In this document: piece by piece, positions 44,587-57,810 of the stretch
Numbering within the stretch: position 1 is the first letter of the stretch
Layout: each line of letters opens with the position of its first letter
Assembly (NCBI GenBank): GCA_030248215.1
Contig: JASANG010003656.1
Span: 124,001-188,000, forward strand
Reading direction: 5' to 3'
Source: Enoplolaimus lenunculus
Lineage: Eukaryota > Nematoda > Enoplea > Enoplida > Thoracostomopsidae
DNA length: 64,000 nucleotides
Program-made: the position numbers and the translations under genes
The notes under the pieces: model-generated
Seen by the model: only the letters and a program-made list of their open reading frames with translations
Database searches by the model: none
What the model was told of the DNA's origin: nothing

Positions 44587-45000
44587 GACCCCCTTTATCT
44601 TAAAGGGGGGTCGTTGTCACATGCAGTATCCTAATGTTAACCGTTTCTCACATGAATATTTTCAATTTCATATGAGATGCACTTTCAAGGTTAGATTAGA
44701 TCCCCAGTCTCTCATGTGGGAGGCGTTTACGATGACCACTCAGCTATAGGAGCTTGACGCTCGAGCCCGAGGCGGCTCTCACGTCTTGTAGAGGTTTTGC
44801 ACTGCACATATATGTTGCAATTCTTTAACACTGCTCACAGTATCTGTGTTGCTCGTATATTATATACTTGTATTTAGTTGATCATAGTATACTCTACGAG
44901 TTAAAGGGTTAAATTATAAGCGGAGCAATTTTTTGCCGGATAAATAAAGTGTCATTGTTCTTACAGCTTGTACCCTCACTTTAAATAAAGGGGGTAGGGA
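44587..45000. repeat. Two further C/G-tract hairpins, related remnant
   Basis: GACCCCCTTTATCTTAAAGG at about 44587 and TACCCTCACTTTAAATAAAG at about 44974 are inverted pairs of the same form as those in the 44172 element. The second is followed by CAACGCGTGCCGG and AGAATAGTTCCAGTTGCA, like the right end of that element. Confidence 0.55.
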
Positions 45001-46990
45001 AAAAACGCAACGCGTGCCGGTACTTTGTTTTCAACACAGAATAGTTCCAGTTGCATACACTTGTTGAAGTATGTATAATACACCTTGGTTGTATCAATTT
45101 TGCCTCACTCACAAGCTTGGGAAAACGATTAGGACGTTCTGATGTGTCTATATAAATTAGGGCAACGTTGTAGTTGCGCAGCAGCCTGGATTGGACGGCA
45201 TTTCGACAACTTTTTTGTATTCAGAATATTTTGGATATATGCAAGCCGACCTAAATTTTTTAAAACATAATAAGGTCCCTGCCTTAAAATTCACTAAAAA
45301 TTGGATTTGCCTTCGCGCTCGCTTCGTTTGTGAGGTTTCATTCCACCAACTTCTTTCCCCGTACACATGTGCACGCCGACCGTTTTTGTTCAATTGATGC
45401 ATGCGTCGTACTTTGTTTTGAAGAGAACAGGCTGGGCGATTAGTTGGATCACAAAACCGCAGGAACGATTGGCCTGGAACAGTGGGACAAATTGGACAAC
45501 GACCTTCTGGAAAGAGACTTTTAATGGAAATTTGAAGCGAAGACACAGGGGATACCTTATATTTTATGAATCAGTTGAACACAGGGACAACTGGGAACAG
45601 TTCGTTTCAATCAAATGCTAGACAGGACAGTTGATACAGATGGGCCTTTGCGAATCGATGGAACGGCTACTACATATTAACAGATACTATATTTAGTTGG
45701 GACAAATATATCAGTTCGACAAATAAGACCGTAGATTACTACGTTTTCAGACGCGAACAAATCAAAATTGCTGTTGCAAAAAAGCAATCACAGTAGAAGA
45801 AACCATTTAAGGTAACCTGATTTATTAACTCTTCGAAATTTTTAGTCAAATGTAACCATGTTTGAAACACATTAACAACATTTGGTGAACTTGGCAGAGT
45901 CTGTCTGATATGTTGACACTGCCAAAACACTGTAAGTTTAAATAAAATCGTGCAGATGTTCCCCGTTAGTTCAAAAGAAATACAGTCGTAAGACGAACAA
46001 GTACCAGCATGTTTAGCTGGGGCCAAATATTGGTTAGGTTAGAAAACTGAAATCTTTAAAAAATAGGATCCTAAATAATAACAAAAAATAATAACCATTG
46101 TAACTGACCAGCTCGGACCGTTAAGCAAATCCGTCGATTGACATTTGTTTACGACTGGATATCGCGGTACGTTTTTCGTTTACTTTTTCATTCGGATTAG
46201 TTGCATCGTGCACATCTGTAAATACCAAAAGTCACAAATGGCAGCCAAATCACTCCAACTTCATTTCGGTTATGATTTTATGGTTTTTCCTTTTTTAAAG
46301 ATTATAATAACTTTTCGCGCGATAAACTCTGAATACAAAGAACTTGCTCAAGTTAGTGCCACTTTGATAATTGGTTCTAAAATCATAACAAGGATATATA
46401 GCTTGTACACCCTGTATACACTTCCAACAATTTTATTTTATATACTCGTGGACTTAAAAAAAATTACCATGCAACTTTAAGGCAACCAAGGGTGTCAAAT
46501 GTTATGGTAATTTAAAGATGTCAAATTTAACAAAGACAACACCAATAAAGTCATGTTTAAGAGGAGTTAGTACGCTATTGCTGGGCCAGAAAACGCAGGT
46601 GTGGAGCGCCGCCAAATTCCAGTCTAGGATTGAAACGCTGTGACGAGCCCTTATCTTTCCAATGGAGCACTCGAATCTCGCCGAGACTTTCCTCTAAAGT
46701 GACATGCACGGAAACGCTCCGCAAATTAAAATTTCAGCAGCTTACAAAACGGCGGACCTAACAGCCTAAGGCCGTAGCACAGATTTGATTTCAAAAAGCG
46801 TATAAACATTGAAGTAAATGTATATTCGAGGGATCACAGCGACGGAGAAATGTATTATACATTTACCGCCTTGCAGGTTAATCTTTATAAGTCCTGTCAC
46901 CTTTTTGATGCCACTAAAAGAATCATAACAGATTAAAATAATGAAAGAACATTCGCTAGAGACGCGAGCTGGAAGCCAGTCGCATTAATA
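45001..46990. other. Gene-free stretch with unassigned open frames
   Basis: A 129-codon minus-strand frame (45157-45546, with CPICPTVPGQ) and overlapping plus-strand frames exist, but none matches a family I know and no splice context supports them. Confidence 0.35.
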
Positions 46991-47200
46991 CACTGCAAAA
47001 AATGGGTGAGTCAAATAGACTCTCTCGGAAAGACGCTCTACCGGACAACACAAACTGAGTGAAATTCGACTCCGCCAGAATCAAACGTGCGAGTCAGTGA
47101 GTTGAATTTGACTCTGGCGTAGTCGAATTTGACTCAGTTTGCGTAGTCCCTTACAGGATATTTCGGAGAGAGTCAATTTGACTCACCATTCTTTCCAGAG
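46991..47200. mobile_element. Family D foldback MITE, first of a nearby pair
   Basis: The ends are CACTGCAAAAAATGGGTGAG and TGACTCACCATTCTTTCCAG, with TA at 46989-46990 and 47201-47202. The arms contain GAGTCAAAT and GACTCTGGCG. It is more diverged than the next copy. Confidence 0.82.
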
Positions 47201-47366
47201 TATACAAAACTGCGCTGTGTTTAATTGAGTTGGCTAGCGCGCGGTCCGAATGCAGTGACCACTCAAATGGGTGGTATGAAAACTCCCGGATAACGAGAAC
47301 ACTTACGCCACATTTCCCCGATATATACAACGACACCACTTTTATGTCGCTAATCAGAGCACCGTA

Positions 47367-47575
47367 CGCTGCAAAAAATGGGGAGTCAAATTGACTCCCT
47401 CCGAAATAGGTTTTTCCTGACTACACAAACTGAGTCAAATTCGACTCCACAAGAGTCAAATTCGATTCACTATGTCGCACGTTTGACTCTGGCGGAGTCG
47501 AATTTGACTCAATTTGTGTAATCAGGAAAAGCCTATTTCCGAGAGAGTCAATTTGACTCACCATTTTTTACAGTG
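47367..47575. mobile_element. Family D foldback MITE, second of a nearby pair
   Basis: The ends are CGCTGCAAAAAATGGGGAGT and GACTCACCATTTTTTACAGTG, with TA at 47365-47366 and 47576-47577. The arms (AGGTTTTTCCTGACTACAC and its inverse) are nearly perfect. Confidence 0.85.
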
Positions 47576-47577
47576 TA

Positions 47578-50500
47578 CGATTGAGAATTTGCGGACCGGT
47601 TTAGCCCGGTCCACATCACTAAAAAACGGCACAGCTTTATTATAAATGACCACTGTTAAACAATTACATATTTTACTTTCAGCGATCAATTAAACGCAAC
47701 CTGATTTCCATTTTTTTGAAAACCTAATGCATATATACAGAACATTGAAGTGTCTGACGCGGCTTTGATATGATAAGTCAAGCGAACAATAAATTGTGTT
47801 CAAAAGTAAAGGTGAGAGCTCTGGTCAAAATGGCTCGTATGCTGACAAATTCCAGTTGTCTTGCTAAAAGGCAATAACGTTTCAGCGTTTGGAGCTGCGA
47901 AAGCCAACCAATCGAGAGTAATTTGAACAACATTTATTTAATGCGCATGGTTTGATAGCTTTTTAAAGTATGCTTACTAAGCTTGCCGCCAATACATTGT
48001 TATTCAATGCGCCGTTTACTGATTGTATATATTTCTAATATCAAGGTACGTCGTATTAAAATGCCGCTGTTTAGACATAAATCGTTAGCGGAAACGTAAA
48101 ACTGAAATAAGTACGCAGTAAAATTGAAAATTTTTCCACTAAAACAATTTTCTTAATGAGCAATGGAATGCTATATATTAATAGAGAATTTGATAATATA
48201 TATTTCCCTGTTCTCTTTTATTTCCTTTCAAAGTCAAGTATTTTATGTGTGTATGTGTGTGGATCCAGCTTGCGGCCCATGTTACTTTAACGGGTGTCCA
48301 GGATTCTGGTGGGTCTGAAAAAGAGTAGGTTTAGATTCTAGATTACATTTTTTCCATAGGCTTAGGCTAAGGCTTAGGAATATGCTTAATCTACTGTTAT
48401 GTCATTCAAAGTAGCATTGGCACAGCTTGTAGATAAACGTAAATGCACCAGGAAATATAAAACAAGGTGAAAAAATTATTGGATATTTATCGGATTTTGT
48501 AAGTTTAACACATTTATTAAATATTGCAATCCAAAATCTCAAGTTCTTCTGTGGCTCATTGTGCAAAAATTTTCCACAAGAACAACCCAATACTATGATA
48601 ACATTATAGAGGAATTTAATGCTTAATCGTGTTTTTAAGCAGCATCTAAGGGCAGCCGTAGCGTAAGGCCAGATTGAAACTAGTGTTTTCGCAGTAACAT
48701 TCTTGAAGTAATTAGTAAAACCAAAATGGTTTTTTCGATTATCTTTTATGTTTTATATTAAGCCTTGCATTACAAACATACAAATATATAGTAGAGGCTC
48801 CATATATGCGACCCCCTTAATGTGCAACAAATCACTTACATTTTTTAAATATATCGGCTGTATACCAAGCTAGATTATTATTTCAATATATCATCATAAT
48901 CATTCAGCATTCACATTGTGTTTTTTTGCAACTACACGAATTGAAATAGAATTACCAATTTAACCCCATACCTTAGAAATGTTTTAGTTGCACCAGTTAT
49001 TTGGTCAAAAAGATTGTAAGACAACCGTTCATATTTTGGTATCTAAAAGGTTTTTGGGAACACTGAAACATTTTGCAGCTGAATCATAAATTTTTTCATA
49101 TCCAGTAGAGCCCCTCCATCGCTATAAACACTAGTACTAGACGTAATATATACTCCCACATTGCTTACAAAAAGTTCGAAGCACACGGCTGGAGTTAATG
49201 AACGTAAATCGACCGCAAAGTGTAATATTGCAACTGTACTTCTAGCGCCTACTTCTCTGTAAGGTATTGCACAAATCGTTACTACTTATTTGTCATGAAC
49301 ATTCAGCCTGGGATACCGGTCTAAGAATAAAAAGAATCAGTTGTTTCATTCCAAAGTTCATACATGTGCCAGTTGTGTTTTGTTCTTTAAATTTAGTGTA
49401 TTTCAATTGCCATTGCGCTTTAAAAATTATCACTAAAACAGCTTTTGAGTAGATAAAGCTAGTTAAGACATTAACCTGTGGCGTAATTTGCGTATGTAAT
49501 GACACGGCAAATTTAAATTTTGCAGTTTACGTAACAGTTTGACTATATAAATAATTTGCTATTTTTCTTAATGCTTAATTTGAAAACACAAGGTGCAATG
49601 AAAATAATAGCAGAGTTTCCGTTTAAACATACTAACAGGACGTGCTATTTTTTACGTTTCGGAATTTTATGAAATGCTGTAACAATGTGAATTTAGGTTG
49701 ACGCTATGTTAATAGTTGCAGTAATTGGGTTTACTTGGCGGGGCACCAGTGTTTTAACAATTTTTTTTGTTGCTGACATATTTTCCAGGAATCCTAGTTC
49801 TTTTTGCTTCTGTCGCACTTTGTAATCGTGAAGCCATTAATTTTTCAAATTAATTAAATATATATATGATCGACCAATGCATGTTAATATATATATCTCG
49901 TTAAACTTGGTTAACATTGCTTTTGTTGGTGTCTAGAAGTATATATACTCATTTATTTCTCAAGAATAAAAATTTCATTTATATTTTGCAAATTGCTGTC
50001 TTGCATATGGAGCCTCTATTATCCTGTAACAGTAATAAAAGAGTTAAAGATTTTCCGATCCGGTAGTTCTCTTTGTTGAGCATTGTTATCCTTTAACTTC
50101 ATCCATATTTCGCAAAAATAGCATTCTGTTATTTTTTGCGAGATTTAAAACTGCCGTTGTATTCAAATAACAGATTGCTGGAGCTGCAGGCCCAATCGCC
50201 CTTAAACATCGCAACGTTTATCAACGCGTTCAAATTTGTCGATTATAGAGTGGTTCAATTTTGCTGGCTGTTCAACAATTTAGGTTAATTTTAAACGACC
50301 TTTCTTCTGAGGTTTAAATCAAATTATACTGCAAATATGCCGTCATTTATATATATTCGAATGGATAACTTAGTCTCTTAAACGTCGTTGTATTTAAAAT
50401 AAAATAGGTTGCCTGCAAAATCACTAAATATTACTTTAGTTTAAGACCCATACAGAACGAAAATTGGGATAACGAACCCGCGAACCTATTTCAACGTTCA

Positions 50501-51891
50501 TTTACATACTCAATTGAACATTTTGCTTTTGTAAGAACCGACACAACAAAGTCCACAACGGAAATGACAATTGAAAGCATAAATTTGAATATTTCTTAAA
50601 CACAGAATACAAAGTTGAATTATTTCATGTTCAATAAATTGTATTTACAATCACCGTTACAACTTGAACAAGATCGGTTATAGTCAAGAAGCAAAAATTT
50701 GTTGCGCGCAACCACGACGGTGTTTGGCGAATGCCGCTTCAATCCCTTGGTTGCGGTTTGACCTAAAGCGGTTCGATGTTGGTCGACACAATTATCTTTA
50801 TGGGATGCAAAAACAAAATGTTTTGAAAGAATTTTAATACAAAAATATCAAACAGTCATCGGATTTCTCGCTCACGTTGCTCATGAAATTTTGTCAACAA
50901 AAGCACATGTAGGTATTAAGGATACCAAAAACGAACACGTTCTATAAATGAACCCAAACTTTGATTTCAGGGATTAACTCTAAACATCGCCGTGGACATA
51001 AAACTTTCTATATACTTGAGGTGCTGACGTCCAGAGTTTTGCTTAACTTTACTCAGCTCTAACACGATAAACATTTGTTATTTTTACAGGATTCACTTCA
51101 AAAACAAAAAACGTTAAACATATATTTGATTAGTTATATTCTTTAGGCCAGTTACAATTAGAACTGTTTCAAGTAACTCTAATAAGCCAGTTAAAAGACT
51201 ATCTGGCCATTGATTCTATACATCACGAACAGTCGAAATCCTCCATTGTACTTTAGGCTAGGCGAATGTTTTTGGCCTTACTGTAGTGGGTGACGTGAGT
51301 GAGAATTCTACGACGTTGGTTCCTTTATATATGTGTGTATATATCAAGGTAATGATTAAATTTACTGGGGGCTAATTATTTTAATTAGTTTCTAATGAAA
51401 CTGAATCCACTATACACGTCTTTGAGTGGTAGAAGTTTTACGGCAATGAACCAGCGGTACATAACATGGTTTTGAACGTTTACTAGTTAAATATACAGGA
51501 GGCAAAATAAAACACCCGGCAGCGAAAAAACGTAAACTTTTCATGAAATAGGCATAAAATTATACTCTACCATAAAAATATTAGTAAATTATGCCCGCAC
51601 ACAACAAGTATATATACCTGAAATATTTCTCACATAACTACAATTGGAATTTCACGGTAGTCGTAGGCGGTCAGACCATAGTGCATCACTTTTTCTAGCT
51701 CGCATGGCAAGAAGACAGCAAGAAAAATGAACAGCGAAGAATTTAACTGTCAGGACAACAGGCCATTGCCACCCATAGGCTACACAACTTAGATTACTGA
51801 AAAGCTAATCTGTTTCGAGTACTTTACAATGATTTAAAACAGCAATTTTTTGCAGTAGCATTTATCCGGAATAAACTGCTACACTGTAAAT
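47578..51891. other. Gene-free stretch of about 4.3 kb
   Basis: The only element recognised is a GGCCCATGTTACTTT-type fragment at about 48270-48400, with GGCTTAGGCTAAGGCTTAGG inside. No reading frame of more than 70 codons is convincing. Confidence 0.4.
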
Positions 51892-52085
51892 TCCTGTGAG
51901 TTGATTAATCAACTCAGATAGAGAATTAGCCATTTCTGGTTATTTTTGAGTTAATAAAAATAAATGTTAACTCCCTCTCAGCTGATGTATTTCCGGGGGA
52001 ATTGATTCATTTACTCAGAATGAGTGCAATCAATTCAGAACTCTGAGTTGTGATAGACCTAATCAACTCATTGGAATTTACAGGG
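51892..52085. mobile_element. Family C MITE, short copy
   Basis: It runs from CACTGTAAATTCCTGTGAGT to TTGGAATTTACAGGG, flanked by TA (51890-51891, 52086-52087). The internal AACTCAGAA and GAGTTAATAA blocks are those of the family. Confidence 0.78.
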
Positions 52086-52823
52086 TAGGGTGAACATACG
52101 AGTGCAGTGCTAGTAACAAATTGTCAAACTGCCTACTTAAAGCAGTTTCAATGGCAGCAGATTGCATCCTATTAACCTCCAATTAGCCAATCTTTTAAAC
52201 AATACATAGTAAAGACATTTCACATTTATATTATATCCTGCATGCTTCAAAATATAATATTTTCGGTGATACGCTTTGACCTTGAAAACAGATATACTAA
52301 AAGGAGTGGCGGATTAATTTTCGTCCATCATCACGATATTGTTGATTGTTTGCAAATGATTTGTTTGCAAAATGAAATTTATTGCAACTTTAATTTCGTC
52401 GCTAACTTTGAGTCGTAAAATTGTTTTGTTTCTTTTCGTGCATAAAACACTAAATCAAAACAATTGTAAGATTGCGAAAGCAAACCTAAAATCAAATTTC
52501 AAATTTAGGATATAGGGACAATGACGCGTATTCAATATTTATAGAGAAGGGAACGAATATATCATTCCTGTTCGAAATTTTAGTTTAAAATGCGTTTCAG
52601 TGAACATATTTGTATTTTGAGATGGATCGAGGGCGCCGAAGACGTTAAAATGTCTTGTTTTCCACCTGTGTTAGAAAATACGTCTGGAGCTTCGGATGAA
52701 CTATTTGCATCGCAAAATTTTCAGTACGGCAGAGCATCTGGGCTATATATTACCTACATGCGCCACTGTATATGAACGCAGACAAACCGTGAAGTACGGC
52801 GTTTACCAAAGGCCTCAACTATA

Positions 52824-52890
52824 GAGGCCGGAGCTCTGATCCGAGCACTCGCTTATGTTTTACCCTGAAAAGCGACGGTTTTACCATTAA
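52824..52890 (-). repeat. Possible tRNA-like SINE head
   Basis: On the minus strand an A-box-like TGGTAAAACCG is followed 40 bases later by GGATCAGAGCTCC, a weak B box. The tRNA fold is not convincing. Confidence 0.25.
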
Positions 52891-55800
52891 GTGAATTCCT
52901 CAACGATACGGATTTTAAAATTACTTTCAAAGTGCGTTTATTGTACTCGAATTCACGCCGATTAGTGTTCACTTTTAGCAGCATTCAGCTTTTAACCATG
53001 CTAAATTTCTATTGGCTGGTTGTGTCAGCCAATCAAATTTTAGCAGTCTTTATCGAAGTTTGTATAAAAGCAGCCAATCCGATTCTGTAATATTCGACTA
53101 TTTATTTGTATTAGCGATGTGACGGTTTTGACTGCCGGCTTTCAAACATTCATTACCGATGCTTTTGTTAAATATTTCAGTTGGCTTTTATAGTGCTTTA
53201 TAGTCCGGTTGAAATAATCCAACGCTAAGCTAACCAAACAGTGACGATTTTGACTTTTCAATCAGATGCTTGTGGTTGAAAGAAATATAGTATTTCAACG
53301 TTTTTATTCTTCGGAGCACTTTTACAGTTTTAGTAACACTGAAAACTTTATCTTCCAGTAAGTTCCGATGAATTATCATTCAAAATAATTGTCTACTTAT
53401 TCACGAAACGTATATATAGACAGTAAGGTAATGATTATGTGGGCGTAGTAAAGATTTTGAAAAGGTTTTCTTGGGACACCTTAACTGAACCCATTCGTTT
53501 CTAAAAAAAGTCCATTTGAGAAGCGGCATTCTTACACCAAAAATAGTTTCTCAGTTCGCAAAACGTTTGAAGTATCCCGTTATTATAAATGTTCTTTCTT
53601 GCTCAAGAAGTTTTTGCAAGGAATGGTAAAAGTCAGACCCGCAGTCAGCTCACTTTGATAGGGGTTTAAAAATTTTTAGGAGGGGCATACAAGGGTTTTC
53701 TGTGACTTACAAACAAGGTTGAAAGTTTGCTAGGGTGGCCAAAATTTTCTAGGAAGAGCTGAGACTCCCTGGCTCCCTCCCTTGGCTACCCAACGGCCCG
53801 TGTTAAGAAAACAAAATTGTGTGGAGTAGTATAACCTGCCATTTTCACAGCTGAAAGGCAAGATTCCTGAAAGAAATATGTTCAAAATTTACTTCATTGG
53901 TATACATCAATTAAAGTTTCCCTCTTACGATGTTAATTAATGTTTTCTCAACTAAGTTGAAACTGGAACTTTAGTTCATTCGATCACCTTTCAGGGTCGA
54001 ATAAATGACAGAAAAGTAACAACCAGCACCGGGTAATTTTCAAACGAAAATCCGACATATTCGGTACTGAAATTGATGGTACTGCATAAACTTTATTTCC
54101 TAATGTTGCATCGGCTATGGTATGCTATTATTTTACATTTCGGTTAGCTTTCTGCGTGTTAAATCTGTTCATGAAATTGCAGTTTCATATTGGAAATACC
54201 CATCCGAACTAATTGTTTCGACTGTACTTTTTTTCAAACTGTAGCATTTAGAGCAAACTTTTCATACGCGTCGTTATTTATTAAAAAATTTCCAATTATT
54301 TGGCATTATCTAAGGCTATTAGTACCATAATTATCATGATTATAATGCCCATTGTCGTCGCATCTTAAACTTTTGTATTCGTACTGTTCTTTTCTTTCCA
54401 GCATGTGATTGTTCACACGCTCGAGTTACATTTGTTAACGTGTTACGTTTAACGTTGTAAGTACTAAATTGTTTATGTATCGGGTCGCACCGTTTTGTGT
54501 TACCGATCGACATACGCTGTGGCGGATCCAAAAATTTTTGAAAAGGGAACAGTGCGAAATGTACTAGCGGAAAAAACACACAAGCAGAAGCGAGCATAAG
54601 CAAAACGCAATTATCTTATTGCTAAGCCGTACTTTTGTGGTTTTGACCTCTGTTGGGGGTCTTAGGCTGGAGTACCTAAACTTGAAACCGCCATCGCACA
54701 AGCGAAATTTTGCTTGAAATCACTAGTACTCGATGACCGATTGATTTTGCGTTAGTGCAACGAATTTGACAGAATAGAAGAGAACAAGTTATTGTGATAA
54801 TATGAGGCACAATTTCGTAATGTTTTAAATGAATAATGTAAACTTTAAATCGTACGTTTTTGCCGTTTGTCGGCTTTTGCTCTGGGTACGGGCTATTGTA
54901 TTCGCACCATGTATGTTCGTGGTTTGATTAAATCGAAGGTTGAAATTAATAAATCACTGTGCATATATATACTGCAGTGAAACGAATAAGAGTGGGAACT
55001 GATATTTGTTTGTCTTCTCGGAATGGAACGCCCTGTTGTTTAGTTGCGGACTGTTATTTATTTTTAACCCGCCCTCCGCGGCTTTTCGTTTACTGATTAT
55101 ATCCGGTATTGCAACAATCCGGTGATTTAAACGTTTATTTGTCTTGTATCGAAAGCTTGAGCGGTATATAATGTTAAGGTTAATACTTAGGATTGTTTGT
55201 GCGCAGATATTTCGCTCGAGGAACGCTTAAAACGTTCTACATGCGAGAAAAGTTATCGTTTGCGTGGGGACGACACATGGGTGCCCTAAAGTATATATCT
55301 GCAAGAGTGTGTATTCGCAACTCCACGTGTGTTTTATAAGCTAAATGCGTGTACTAGGTATACAGAGTTTAAATTTTACTTATATGGTGTCACGCTGTCA
55401 CTTATGCGTTTTACCGATTAAACTTGCCGTCGCAAAGAAATTAATAATTATTGTTTCCAAGTACTTATGCCCGGTAGCCGTATGGATCCCCAGTGAAGCT
55501 ATCATAGCATTCAAAGCGTTAATATTCACAATTTCAATTTTTAAACCTAAATTCGTTACAAAAGTTATTTATTTAATATATAGTTGCTTTATGCGGGCGT
55601 ATCGGCGCCCACGTATTACATAATATGTTGTTACATTTTCCTCTGTATCCAGTTCAAAACAATGGATTGTATCTACGCGGCTTGCCTCTAAACTATTAAA
55701 ACAAGCTTACAATTTTTAACTCTATAACTGCGACGCAACGAGTTGAACGCATGAAACTAACCCATGCAGTTGTAGTTAAGTTGGAGATTTGTTACAGCGC

Positions 55801-57660
55801 AGGATACGCATAACTGCGCAATTAGAAATTGTTATCGTAGAGGGAGCAACAACAATACGTATAGACGGAACAAGAAAACGTTTTTCTATTATAGAACACT
55901 ATCAATGAATGTTGGAAAATATTTGTTCCAAGTGTAGCGAATACGTCCGACGACCGGCGGATTGCTGTGTAGTTTACGGCCCTGAACACCGAAACTTTTA
56001 ATGCACAATGAAATGTCACCATTGAATAAAGCCGCATATGCCAATAGAGAGTTGTGGTCGTGCAATTGTTTTGTTGCGTACACACTAAACATGCAAAATA
56101 AATTTGTATTTCGTGCAGTTTGAGTTTAATATCTGTTTGCGTTTCATTGAATACAACAAAACAATAATAATTTGTGAAACAAAATTCAAATTTTATAATA
56201 ATCCCGTATAAATCGACAGGACTGTCGTCACGGCCGATTGCTACAGGGGACCACGACGGGACGCTGCTATTTTTACAGCAGCGTTCGCGTCCTCTGGTCA
56301 AAAAAAAATGGAAAACGACACAATTAATACATTTTCTGTGTAGCAGATTTTTTTATGGCCGGTCGATCAAAGCTCCCGAGCCTCTTCGTTTACTAATAAT
56401 TCCTGATCGCAAGCGGCCTGTCCGCCGTTATTGAAAACACCAATAACAGCAACAATGCAACAACAAGAAAAAAATGAGTTTTTATGTATTATAGTATTTA
56501 TCTGCGAAACAAACAATGAGAGGACGGACAGAGAGCGTTGTGAAAAATATTATGTGCAGCCCCATCTCGTGCAAGACAATACTTGGCTTTTATTACGCAG
56601 ATTATATTTGCCTCCCGAGCGCCGGTTTGTCAGATTTATTTTATTTCACAAGAAGACGAAAAAAAGGATTATTTATTATTTCACAAATGGTGAATTCAAG
56701 GTTTTGTTATATTTTTACTGGTATGATGTTATTGTTTGTTATTTTAACACCTGCAGCTTTTGGATTGTCGCTTCATGCTTCATATCACGGCTTCTATGCT
56801 TGCTTTTCTGTGTGTACACACCATTTGTTCGTATTACGATTTTAATATACAGGAAGTTAAGCGTTTATTTTAGTTGATCAAATCGGATTTTTTTCTGCTT
56901 TTTATGGTATCAATCAACCCCCCGACCAATTATTGGATGATAACTAGTTTAGCTTTGTTTCCTATATCAATTTTGGTTCAAATAACCTGGTGTTATACTA
57001 CGCTCAAACTTGTAAAATTGATGACCCTGAACGGAAACAACCTAAACCTGTGTACTGTCGTTGAACAAGGCATTTTGGCGCAAAACAACTTGCTATTTAA
57101 TGACTGACGCACAGTTTAGCATCAGTGAACAAGTACCGGTAAAAATTTTACCAAATTTCGTTCACAAGCGAGCGCTGAAAGGCTGTGTTTCTAGGAATGA
57201 CGCTAGAGAACCATTCAGACTGGCTATATATAGAGTGTGGTGTTGAAATTTTTTAATGTCACATTCATTTGAGAACTTTCTATTAAGTGCTTCACAAGTT
57301 TTAATTTTCTGCGAACATTCTTGTTTCAAAATCTTATAGCATCATTTTTACAAAATTGTGAAAATACTGTTGTATATATATTGAATGCGGATTGCGTATA
57401 TTGGTCTGAAATTTAGCAAGAAACGATATAAGAAACGAAATATAGACTTTGAACATGTTATATATTTTTGGTTTAAAGCCAATACCAGTGGCAATATAAA
57501 ATACACGTTCCTATTGTTACCAGAATGTCCAAATTTTCTCTAATTTTACATACTGAACAACCTCCGCTAGTTTGGTCGAGTAACAAACTAGCGCAACGCA
57601 TGTACGGTGCAGGGAACATAAATATTACTTGCACAAAATGTTTATACTCATTTGCATATA
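52891..57660. other. Gene-free stretch, with a truncated family B end
   Basis: CTGCAGTGAAACGAATAAGA at about 54973 opens a left-half family B copy that fades near 55105. GTGGCGGATCCAAAAATTT at 54520 is a solo end of the GGCGGATCC type. Long open frames at 55822-56301 (minus) and 56431-56877 (plus) look like chance; neither resembles a known protein. Confidence 0.4.
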
Positions 57661-57810
57661 GGCCAATGGTAAGAACAGGAGCGGAACAGTATTATAGGCA
57701 TATTTCTAAGCCTAAGCGTAAGCCTACGCCAAGGAAAAAATAGTCTAAAGCTTAAGTTAAGCTATTGCCGTCCCACAGGAAAACGTTCCGCTCCTGATCT
57801 TTATATGGAC
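57661..57810. mobile_element. TTAGGC-bearing element
   Basis: AAGAACAGGAGCGGAACAGT on the left faces GGAAAACGTTCCGCTCCTG on the right, giving an inverted end of about 19 bp. Between them are CTAAGCCTAAGCGTAAGCC and a complementary CTTAAGTTAAGC. Confidence 0.7.

Noticed and set aside
45157-45546. 129-codon minus-strand frame with CPICPTVPGQ
   Set aside because: A zinc-finger-like Cys pair alone is not enough; no partner cysteines in known spacing and no splice context.
55822-56301. 159-codon minus-strand frame
   Set aside because: No recognisable domain, ordinary AT-rich composition and overlapping frames of similar length on both strands.
56431-56877. 148-codon plus-strand frame with hydrophobic tail
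   Set aside because: No family resemblance; an overlapping frame of 109 codons exists in the same interval; likely chance.
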